DNA of 64,000 nt from Cylindrodendrum hubeiense (lineage: Eukaryota; Ascomycota; Sordariomycetes; Hypocreales; Nectriaceae), in assembly GCA_014621425.1 (NCBI GenBank), contig JAANBB010000025.1, forward strand, positions 1-64,000, in the 5' to 3' direction. Of the stretch, positions 32,916 through 42,897 are shown one piece after another. Every line of letters starts with the position of its first letter. The stretch's first letter is position 1. A program made the translations under genes and the position numbers. The notes beneath the pieces are model-generated. The model was not told the origin of the DNA. It saw nothing but the letters and a program-made list of their open reading frames with translations, and did not search any database.

Positions 32916-33524
32916 GATGGTTGAAACGGTGAAACAAGTAATGACGCTGGTGATTCAAATTGAAAGAGTTAAGAAAGCGGTTGCATCGGCTGTGACGAGC
33001 TTTGGCGCCGTAGGATGATACAATGGAGGCCCATTGGCAATGGGGCGGGTCGGCCACACGAATTGGCCGCATGAATTGGCCTATGAATATTCTGTAAGCG
33101 CCAGCCAAACTAGACCATCAGCTAGCCTCTTTTATGCGGCCCTAAAACCAGGAATTTGTAGCGGAGCCGGCATGGCCGCAGATTCACGGCCACTTTCAAG
33201 GGTCCTTCACGTCGGTAATTGGACATTCTGCTGTGGCGTGTTTGGGCTGTTGGCCGTCTTTTATGGGTATTGAAACGCCGCCGTCAGCTGGAACATTGCA
33301 AGCCTCTGCCCGCATCACCATGGTAAGGCTATTTTCAGACACTCCGTCCTTATCCGCATTTAGGTCCCTCGGCGGCTATGGCCCTGCCAAGTGGCCTCCA
33401 GATTGAGCCCGCTGGGTACTTGAAAACTTTCCTCGGAGTTTCGTATTCCAAACTGTGCATCACGATCGAACTTGTTTGCACGCAACATATTAAGCACTTG
33501 CTAGATTTGCCCGGTATCGCCGAC
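32916..33524. promoter_or_regulatory. Divergent promoter region of SNF2 helicase and NLR
   Basis: The 609 bp between two head-to-head starts must contain both promoters. An in-frame upstream ATG at 33378 could extend the NLR by 49 codons. No specific factor site was recognised. Confidence 0.4.
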
Positions 33525-36500
33525 ATGTCAAGCAGCAATCCTGTACAAGAAGCGCTGGAACAGGCGCAAAAGGCATTCCGCAAGAAGCTCCAGGATCCAC
33601 GCCTGTATGAGGAGATCTTGGCGACGACTACAATCGACGATGTCTACAAGGAGACATCCAAAATCCAAGCAAACATTGCACCGTCTGGTAAGCTGCGACA
33701 CCTGGCCAAAATAAAGCCTCTGCTCGACCGGCTCTCAGAGTATGCATTGGTAATTGAAGTCTTCATTCAAGTGAAGCCTGATTTGCTTGCCCTGATATGG
33801 GGCCCTATCAAGATCATCCTGATGTGGTCCAGCCAAATCAACGCCGTTTTCGATAAGGTCGCTGATACGCTGGCGACCATTGGACATGCCCTGCCGCAGT
33901 TTGCAGTAATGGCGCAGACATTCGAGACCAGCGACGTTGTCAAAGCCGCATTAGCTTTATTCTACGAGGATATTCTAGACTTCTACGGCATTGCGTTTGA
34001 GTTATTCCGCAAGACACGTAAGTTTACCATTGGCAAAGGTTGTTTCGTATCCGATGAGTTCGCGTGGTAACCCTTCAATAATAGGCTGGAAGCAGTTGTT
34101 TCATATCATATGGGCGGGATATCAGACGAAGATCAATGTTGTGCTCAGCAATCTTGAGAAGCACTCTCTTCTGATGCGGAGCGAAGTGACTTTCTTAGAT
34201 ATCAAGGAAGCAAGAGAAGCTCGGATCCAATCATCCAAACACTTCACACAGGCTGAAGGCTTTCAGGAGCGCCAGAAGTATAATGGCTTGAAGTCCCGTG
34301 TCACTCCGAATTTGTACGACGATCGGCTCGACTGGCTCCGCAATAGATGTGTCTCCGGCTGTGATACATGGCTGTTCCGCGATGAAGAGTTCTGCGAATG
34401 GTTGGACAACTCGAAAAACACTATTGTTTGGCTCTGGTTGCAGGGTATTCCGGGGGCCGGGAAGACATATCTCACCGCCAAGGCTATCGACTATACGAGA
34501 GAACAACATCGAACACTCTTCGCGTTCGCAGCCTATTTAAATAAGGGCAGCCTTTGCGCTCTCTCGATCATCCAATCACTCATTTTTCAGGCTGCAGAAG
34601 ATGATAGGGACTTCCAGTCCCTTTTGGTTGAGTCAAAAGAGCGCGAACTTCAAGGGAACACAGGCTATGTGGTAGGCTTGTTGAAGACGTTTCTTTTAAC
34701 GGCTGGACCAACATACATAATCATTGACGGGCTCGACGAGATGGAAGAGTTTGAACGCCAGATCCTCTTACATCAATTAAACGAACTGTCCAAGGAGTGC
34801 GAGGACCTCCGACTTCTAATATCCAGTCGAGCCGAGGACGACATTGACAGGATGCTCCAACACAAGGCTACGCGTATTCGAGTCGACATTAGAAATTCGG
34901 GCAGTATTCAGGCCTACGTGAATCGCAGGTGTCAGGATTGGGTAATCAACCACCAACTTAACCCGGACACGAAATCAGAGCTACTCGGGCTTCTCTCGCC
35001 GTTATCAGCAAAGGCAAATGGTAAGTTCAATTTCGCATCCAGAGAGACGCTTGAATTTTATGATAACCCGGTGTTTTTTTTGGGACTAGGCATGTTCTTG
35101 TACGCACGCATCATCATGGACAATTTGGAGCAGATGAGTAGCATTGAAGAAATTCGACGTGAGCTCAAAGCACTTCCAAACGACTTGACGGATGCGTAAG
35201 TCAATCTTTGGATAGGTTAAAGAATGTGCCAGAGAGAATTCCTGACTCATCATATCAGATACCATCGCATCTTTCACCGAATTAACGAGGCGAGACCACA
35301 GCTTCGAAACAAATGCCGAAGGGTATTGGGCTGGATTGGCTGTGCCCCGATCCCTCTAACAGTACTTGAGATGGAACAGGCGCTATCCATCGATTTCAAC
35401 TCTGAAGAGCCTAGCGAACTACCTCAACTCATCACCAATATTAATTTCGTTCAAATGTGTGGCCCAATCATTGAGGTTGCGGACGAAAAGCTACAATATG
35501 TTCACTTCACCGTCCATGAGTATGTTCCAGATGATTGGTTTCTCATCTGTGTTTAAAATGCGAGTATCGATTTAACAGAAGAACAGATATATATTCAGCA
35601 GAGAAATTCGTAACTACATCGACAAGGCTACCGCAACCCGACAACTTACTATGAGCTTTGTAGCCTACCTCGGCTCAAATGTCATGGATGTGGATCTTGA
35701 TGACGAAGATATCCATGAGAATATACTTGCAGGCAAATATCGACTTCTCGAGTATGCAAGCTTCTTTTGGCCTAAATTGATTCAGCAGACGAATGACGGC
35801 GACGAGGTGTCACACCGCCTTAGAAATTTGCTTGATGGGGTGATACAACAAGGAAGAAATTATGGCTTCAAGCGTACCACAGATCTCCCAGAACCACTCT
35901 ACAAAAACATCCCTCTGCAGCTGAAATCACCAGAAGTCCTCACGATGGTATGCGAAACATTCCAGTTCCACTTGGATGATAAAAGATGGGACTGGAATTG
36001 GAGCAATAGTATGTGTTTCCCTTGTGCGTATTAAGAGATTAATAAAATAACAGTATGCTAGGTGATTCGTGGGTTAACCTTGACCCATTAACTACTTCAC
36101 AAATGTTGGTGCGGATCCAAGAACAGCATAAGACTCTAGTACTCGATCCGGCGCACGTCGCATCACTACGATTCCACTATGGCACTCGCCTATTCAGATG
36201 CACGTATGCGTTTTGCGAGCACAGCTACCGAGGCTTCGAAACAAAGCGCGATCGAGATGCACATGTCAATAATCACGGAAAGCCGTGGAAATGCTCCATT
36301 CCCAATTGCGACTTTTCTACCATTGGCTTTTCTTCGAAGACAAGGCGCGACCAGCACTGGTTGAAGGTCCATCTACCCGCTCCAAGCCAATTTGAGACTG
36401 GCCTCGATGACTTTGAGAACCTAGATGTGGCTGAAGCCCAGCCCATCCTCTTTGCACTCGTGATCGAAGATGATGCCGACGGTGCTAGGCGTCTACTATC

Positions 36501-37260
36501 GGCTCCGGGTGGGAAAAAGCTCAACGCTGAAGTCATCGCTTCTGCTAGGTGCCTTGCGGCTAAGGAGGGCTATCTGGCAATGACTCAGCTTCTTGCCCCA
36601 GTGGACGAGACATATTCCCCTCAGATCATTGTGAAATATGCCATACAAAGCGGGGATGTCGACTTTGCCAAGTGGGCCATATCGAAGACGCGACCAGAGG
36701 ATTGCGCTAAAAATATGAAGGTCGCTCTTAGCACGAAGTTGGAGGAGATCTACGATTTGTGGGAAGAATACCTACTCAAAATGCCGCGAATGGTGCCAAA
36801 GCCATCAACCGATGAGGACAAGGACTTGTTTAAGGAATTGTTCAATCGGACACTTTTCAATGAAATAAACAACAATCCCCTAGGGGAAGCCAGAGTCAAG
36901 CACACCTTAAAGAAGCTTAGGGGCAGCATGGACTCATCTCTGCTAGGACACATTCTTGTGTCTATCGCCAAGTCAAGCTGCTCTATTCACTTGGCCGAGA
37001 AGCTGCTAGTATTGGGCGCCCCCATAGACTATCCGCGGGGATACAAAAGTACGGGGATGACAGCACTGCACGTAGCTGCAAGGAAAACGACCAGGGAAGC
37101 TGCGCTGTTCATGAAATGGCTTATCCTCAAAGGGGCGTCTCCAGTAACATCAATAGGGTATGCGCAAGATCTAGGAAACCTGAAGGGTGCTAAGGTAATT
37201 GCTGAATGGGTGGGGATGACATGGGAGGAGCTGCGAGATCAGTATTTGAAGAGTGTTTGA
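33525..37260 (+). CDS. NACHT NLR-like protein with C2H2 zinc fingers and ankyrin-like C-terminus
   Basis: Six exons (33525-34017, 34085-35020, 35090-35195, 35259-35519, 35587-36008, 36062-37260) join in phase and give about 1138 aa. The N-terminal 230 residues are a helical region common in fungal STAND proteins (IWGPIKIILMW, then a membrane-proximal-like helix). The NACHT domain has Walker A GIPGAGKT (285-292) and Walker B YIIIDGLDEM. Two C2H2 fingers follow at about residues 786-843 (CTYAFCEHSY...H, CSIPNCDFST...H), and then degenerate ankyrin-like repeats ending in MTALHVAARKTTREA. Fungal NLRs sense non-self or damage and can trigger regulated cell death. Zinc fingers placed between NACHT and repeats suggest nucleic-acid or protein sensing, but this is inference. 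The start at 33525 fits homologous N-termini; 33378 is an alternative. It is divergent from the SNF2 helicase. Confidence 0.85.
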
Positions 37261-38081
37261 CACTATAGCTACAAAGAGTGAGATGGCAAGTGACAGGATT
37301 CGCCACGCCGTGGGCGAAGTGTTGCATCCCAATCCGTACACAGTCCACTTTTTAAATCCGACATGATCTTACAAGAGCGAGCGATTGAGCAAAGGAATAA
37401 ACACCCTTGCCTGGTTGATTTAAACGAATAAATACTGCATATTAAAATGACCGAAGATTTCGATGCAAGTATTGAGCTCGGGATTCTTCGCCATACCACT
37501 TGAGTCAAAGTCTACCCTATACCGTTCTTTAGATTAGGACCAACCCGACCTCGACAGGCAATTTTGGGGACTGGAGAGCAAGATAGAATCTCGCAGGCAA
37601 TGGAATTAATAACGTTGTTCATTGAAGAAAAGAAATAAGAAAGATTTAAATGTCGATATGAGACGCTAAACAATTTCCTTTCAATCCGAGCCATTGAACC
37701 GACGAAAGATGGCAGGGAAAACGGGATTGACACCACAAATATCGGTTTTGACGAACCAGTTGTCAAATATTTCCATAAAGAGTGCATTTTTCATGTATTA
37801 TCAGAGAAATATATAGTAGATGTTGAACCAAATTATTGGTATAGCGTTTAACTGCGTGAGATTACTTCCTGGTCTTGATGTCAAGGTTATATTTCAGGAC
37901 TAAGCCAGGATCTTCATCTATGACCTCAGGCATCAACTAAACAGCTGGCACAGCCATCCTTAGGTCCATCTAGACATGGTGCGAGTTCAGCATTTTCTTA
38001 CTCAGCAATGCCCACCCCCTCGACACCCTCTGCAACCTGACTTCAATCTTGCAGGACACTCCAATTGACACCTCTGTCAAC
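37261..38081. other. Intergenic, nothing recognised
   Basis: About 820 bp of AT-rich sequence without a supported gene. The right part should have been the promoter of the broken regulator at 38082. Confidence 0.4.
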
Positions 38082-40239
38082 ATGATAAATCCGGACCTCA
38101 TCCAATTCACCAGCGCCTTTCGCGCCTCTCAACCTCGCCGTATAAAGCGCAGCCGCCAAACAATATCCTGTGCCGCCTGTTGAAAACGGAAATCTCGGTG
38201 TGACAGACGACAACCTTGTGGCGCTTGCGAGAAACGAGGCCATGCAGAGGCTTGCAGATTTGTTTCTGAATCAAATGCGAGCTCTGCAACTCGTGGGAAA
38301 CAGAGCATTGAGAATCAGTTGAAGAGTCTAGAGGATGTGGTCAGAGGTCTATTTGATCAATCCAAACCAGCCCAAGGTGCTCAACATGGCAACGTGGGCG
38401 TTGGCCTTGAGGGAGGTCCAATCATAGACAGACGATCGGCTGATAAGGACAACCAAGGAAGGCATCACGATCCGACGCCTTGGGCTACGGTGGTGGACCG
38501 CATCCGGGACATCTGAAGGGCGCTTGTCGTCGAGTCACAAGTTGATGTCAACACAACTACGAGAATGGAGCAAGACGTAATGTTTGGATACGTGACACCC
38601 ATCACTACCAACGATATCTTCAAATCTCTGCCTCCTCGACAGACTGCAGACCGGGTCATCACGGCTTATTTTAACGCAACATATTTAGCCGTCCCATTTA
38701 TCCACACGCATCAGTTTCAGAGGCAATACGACGCCTTCTGGGAAAGTCCAGCATCAACAAGCCTACTCTGGATCAGTATTCTGTTCTCAATCTTGAGTGC
38801 TGGAACTATGGTCGCTCGCATCAAAGGAAACTTTAACACGTACCCGGAAATCTCTGTTGAAACGTACATAACCATGTCGGCACAATGTCTCGTTTCGGGC
38901 CAATATCTCAAAGGCAAAGAATTTTCAGTCGAAGCCTTGGTCATGCATGCGCACTCAAGATATGTCCAGGGTGTCGATAGTGATACTACTGTATCGTCTT
39001 TGTATGGACTAGCTGTTCGGCTAGCCCAAAGTAGAGGCTATCACCGCGCTGTTGGTAACATATCCTCTGTAGGCATTAGTCCATTTGATGCCGAAATGAG
39101 GCGGCGGGTTTGGTTCGTCATTCAGTACAACGATCTCCTCTTCTCCTTTGAACAAGGAATACCGCCTTTGATTCATGAAGATACCTGCGACGCTGGCCAT
39201 CCGATGAATCTGGCAGACGATGATTTCGATGAGGATACACTCCATCTATCCCCCCGCGCTCACACAGAACCCATCCCTATTCTTGCATGCATCTACCAGT
39301 CTAAGTTACTACCCCACCTCCATCGCATCGTCTGCCACGCGCTCGGCACCAGACCCTGCAACTACTCAGAGGCGACCGCTTTGGCAAAACAGCTCAACGA
39401 GTGGTATGAATTTATTCCACCATGTCTGAGAGCCCGCCCGATCCAAAAGACTTCCTTTACGGACCCAAATTGCACCGTCATGCATAGAGTCATGCTAGAG
39501 CACATTTATAACATGAGCACAAGTATTTTAAACCGACCAGTGTCGGGCTCAATCCAGAATGGTGACTTTCAGTGCAAAACTTCGCTAGAGGTTTGCCGCA
39601 GGATCGCATTGAAGTGATAAGTATGTCTATCGAGGTTAATCAGGAGATGCAACCCGGTGGACGGCTGCACGAAGATAGATATATGGCACCGAGCTTGACG
39701 ATGCATGATTTCTTGGTCACTACGATGATTGTCCCTCTTGAGTTCGCTGATTGCCCAGATGTCGAGTGAGTTGCTCGTGGTGATACCTCACGGAATAGTG
39801 GTGCTAACGTATTGCAAGACCCGAAGATGGCAGAATCTGCCTCGAAATGCTACAGGAAGCCTATAAAATGTGGTCTATCGGCAAAAAAAGGTCTGCGCAT
39901 GCTTTGGACGCATCGACGATTGCTCAGGTTATTCTGGACAAAGTCGAACATACAAAGTATGCTGCCCCGGCCAATCGAACCTCGGCTGCCGAATCCTCCA
40001 GCACAGAGCCTGTGGGAGGTGAGCCTCATATGCAAAGTATTATACAGACCATGACGAGAATATGTGATTCTACGGAACTTAGCCTGAACGATGACGAGCT
40101 TCCTTCATTCGAGATGTTCTTTCATCATGCAGAGGAATTAGACTGGGTCCGCCTGTCCTTTTGACATTTTCCGAGCTCTCACTAACAAAAGATGCAGAGT
40201 TCAATTGACGCCTTGATTCGTTATGACGCAACATCTTGA
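38082..40239 (+). pseudogene. Zn2Cys6 transcription factor, broken by in-frame stops
   Basis: From ATG 38082 one frame runs through a binuclear zinc cluster and a fungal-specific transcription-factor domain. In the cluster (C-x2-C at 38169-38180, then KRKSRC, CGAC) a TGA at 38181-38183 replaces the usual Arg codon right after the second Cys. A second TGA at 38514-38516 precedes RALVVES. The middle domain (FIHTHQFQRQYDAFW to RRRVWFVIQYND) is otherwise intact to a stop near 39617. There the continuation (MSIEVNQEMQPGG) lies in another frame, so a third lesion, a one-base indel, is likely. The last exons can be traced across introns near 39765-39815 and 40148-40197 to the end, IDALIRYDATS. Both TGA codons are one transition from CGA. 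The protein would have been a pathway regulator, perhaps of the neighbouring reductase. Expression of a downstream ATG (38565) fragment without the DNA-binding domain cannot be excluded. Confidence 0.75.
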
Positions 40240-40657
40240 GATTGGCTTCTATCGATTATGAGCTTCTTGGTCAATGCTGCGGAGATCGAGGGAGACCTCC
40301 GCTGCGGGCGGACATCGCGGATGTAAGCCTTACCCTTTTAGGAAAGCCGACAATCCTCTTCCTCCTTCACACGCGGGCTTATCCAACATTTGCTAGCAAC
40401 TTGTACCATACGGATCAATAATTCACTGCTCGTTGGCTGTATCTATTGAAATCAGTGCTATTTTGTCTAAGAATGTATTATACTAACAGGGGATGTCGCG
40501 TGTCATGGTCGATATATAAAGGGCTGCTGCAACACGGTGTGGCCAGAAGTCACGCTCCCAATACACGACAAGAACACGAGCTTCCTTGCAATTTCCCAAT
40601 CAAACATTACCATCCTTGAAACATTCTCGACCCAAAAATCACGGAAACTCATTAGCT
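40240..40657. promoter_or_regulatory. Promoter region of the reductase pseudogene
   Basis: The gap holds a TATATAAA box at 40513-40520, 138 bp before ATG 40658, followed by a C/A-rich leader. Such a well-placed TATA box suggests that the locus was, or still is, transcribed. Confidence 0.5.
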
Positions 40658-41980
40658 ATGGCATCCACAACAATAACTTCCCTCATTCTTTCCGCCTTCA
40701 ACCAACCCCTCACTCTCGAAAAGACCACCCACCCAACAACCACTGTGACCCCTGGATCTGCGACGGTCCGTATTCTTACGACTTCGATTCGTCCTCATGA
40801 TCGCCTTTCCTTCACGGGCAACGGACCACTTCCTTTTCCCCTCCCGTATGCCCCTGGCAACTCTGCCATTGCTCGGGTCATCTCCGTGGGGCCTGACGCA
40901 ATGGCTCTGCAGCCCGATCAACTCGTCTTCGTCAATGGATTTCTGAACGCCAGAGATGATCCGGAACGCACACGGGTTCTTCTGGGTCTCCATGATGGTG
41001 GTGGGCAGGAGAGACCGGGCAAATTGTTCAATGCTTGGAAAGGCCTGTGGAGAAATATTGCGACTGTGCCACTGGAGAATTGCATGATGCTCAATGAGGC
41101 GGTTCTCGTCAAGGAAAGGGGCTACTCTTTTGGGGAGCTGAATTACATCGAACGTTTGGCTGTTACGTATGGTGGCATCAGCGCCGCGAATCTCCATGTT
41201 GGCGAGACTGTCATTGTAGCTCCAGCAACCGGTCACTATTCCGGCGCTGTCGCTGAGCTCGCGGCCCAAATTGGCTGCCGTGTCATCGCACTCTCTCGTA
41301 CGGCAGCGAAGCTCGCACCTCTCACAAGCCATCATCCTCAAACCATCGCCCTTACACTAACAGGCGATGAAAAGAGGGATACTGCCGCCATCCAAGCTCT
41401 TTGTCCCAATGGGGCCGACGCCTTCATCGATACGTCACCCCCAGAGGCAACCGCCTCCCCTGGCCACCTTGCGCCATCGCTCAATACTCTTAGCTCAGGC
41501 GCCCGGGTGGTCTTTCTGGGCGCTTGTCACGTGCACTATCGAGATGGGGGATAAACGCGGGCGAAGTGGCAGTTGGGCCCCGGCGGGGCGCCGGAGGGGT
41601 ATAAATGGGCTAGGCGGCCATTGGAGTTGGAAGGCTCAGAGATTAATCTTACACAACTACCGCACCTACCTCCTCGGATACAGCTATTCACCTGCGTCTC
41701 TCACTCTCCTCATTAAGTTCATTACAGCGCTATGGGTGACGTGACCGTCAATTACTCGAATTTGATGGTTCGGGGCGTTACTATCAAGGGTCAGTTCATG
41801 TACACTCGTGCGCAACTCGCCAAACTCATCAACATGATCGAAGTTAGCATACTGAGATTGGGAAAGGATGCTGGGCACGAAGTTGTGGAGGGCGGGTTTG
41901 CCATGGAAAATTGGGAGGAGGCGGTTCTTACGGCGGAAAAAGCGACTCAGTGGGGAAAACAGGCTCTATTCATGCCATAG
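40658..41980 (+). pseudogene. Medium-chain dehydrogenase/reductase split by a solo LTR
   Basis: The 5' part (40658-41524) encodes an MDR-superfamily protein: a GroES-like N-terminal half (TVRILTTSIRPHDRL, PYAPGNSAIARV) and a Rossmann half with ETVIVAPATGHYSGAVAELA and GCRVIALSRT. The zinc ligands of alcohol dehydrogenases are not visible, so it is closer to quinone/enoyl-reductase-like members. At 41524 the frame enters a 202-bp LTR and hits a stop at 41552-41554. The 3' part resumes at 41732 (MGDVTVNYSNLMVRG) and ends at 41980. Insertion plus one target copy is 207 bp, divisible by three, so the two parts stay in the same frame, but the LTR contains stops. Unless the LTR is spliced out, the protein loses its C-terminal 80 residues. 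The insertion is probably recent because both halves are otherwise clean. Confidence 0.85.
41525..41726 (+). mobile_element. Solo LTR of a retrotransposon
   Basis: The 202-bp element starts with TGTCACGTG and ends with CATTACA, the TG...CA termini expected for an LTR. It is flanked by a perfect 5-bp target-site duplication, GCGCT (41520-41524 and 41727-41731). It carries a TATAAAT promoter-like box at 41600-41606, which suggests a plus-strand orientation, and a pyrimidine-rich 3' part. No internal retrotransposon region remains, so it arose by LTR-LTR recombination. The superfamily (copia or gypsy) cannot be told from the LTR alone. Confidence 0.88.
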
Positions 41981-42897
41981 ACCAAATATTATCCGCTGAA
42001 GGTTCGTCTCAGTAATCAATCCTACAGAAGGCCTTGTCGTTCGTACTTGGTCATTTCCCATGACCACCTTCTGATCGACTCCCTGGGACTTTTATGGCAT
42101 CATACCAAGGCTATCATTTTATTACCCAGGGCAGAGAGATATTATTGATGACTAACATCAAAAGCTCAATACCGTATGTGAATGCCGGGTAAAAAATGAA
42201 TCCGCGGCAATAGATATCCCGACAAGTGGGATTCACGTATCCACGTATCCGCGTATCCACGTATCCGCGTATCCGTGGTGCGGCTGACCCTACAAGCATT
42301 ATAATGGCTGTGTGGGGATCGGTCCGACTTTTCGGTAGTCGATGGAATCCGGGGCAATTGTCCTAGTAGAGGTTGACAGGGCGCCTCTGTACTGACCATT
42401 CGCTACCCCAGACCCTCGGGGTTGTCTCCAGAAAGAGCCTGTTTGGTGGAGTGACGACCGTGATAACTTCCACTCGCAGTGCGGGGAAGTGCAGAAAGCC
42501 GTCGAAACGGCCCGAGATATCACCAAGTGCTTCATCCGAACCAACCGAAATTCAACCATCTCTCCTACCAACAGCCCATTCTTTCGCATTCAATCTGGTA
42601 TTATTAACATATCACAATGTGGCGCATGCCCCGTGGCTCTCTAAAAGGGCCGGGAACACATGGCCAAGTTCAATTTCTAGCTACAAACGATGTTACATGC
42701 CTGCACTCGGTTGCTTCTGCTCGGGCCGTTTAGAGTTATCAGGGCATTTCTGAGGTGGTGTAATTATTTAGTGTCTTGGCGACCAAACTCCTACGTTGTG
42801 AATACGGTTGGCACTCTTTGACAGGGCATAAATAGGACATGATAGACCCAGAAATTAATCGGAACAAGAAGAACCCAATACATCCTAAAACATCAAA
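41981..42897. other. Intergenic, promoter of the GH3 gene and a minisatellite
   Basis: No gene is supported. The stretch holds the 8-bp tandem repeat at 42235-42274 and a CATAAATAG box at 42827-42835, about 63 bp before the start at 42898. Confidence 0.45.
42235..42274. repeat. 8-bp minisatellite
   Basis: Five head-to-tail copies of RCGTATCC (R = A, A, G, A, G) with no other differences. Confidence 0.9.

Noticed and set aside
41525..41726. The 202-bp insert in the reductase as a normal intron
   Set aside because: It lacks GT at its left edge, has TG...CA termini and a perfect flanking 5-bp duplication, which fit an LTR better.
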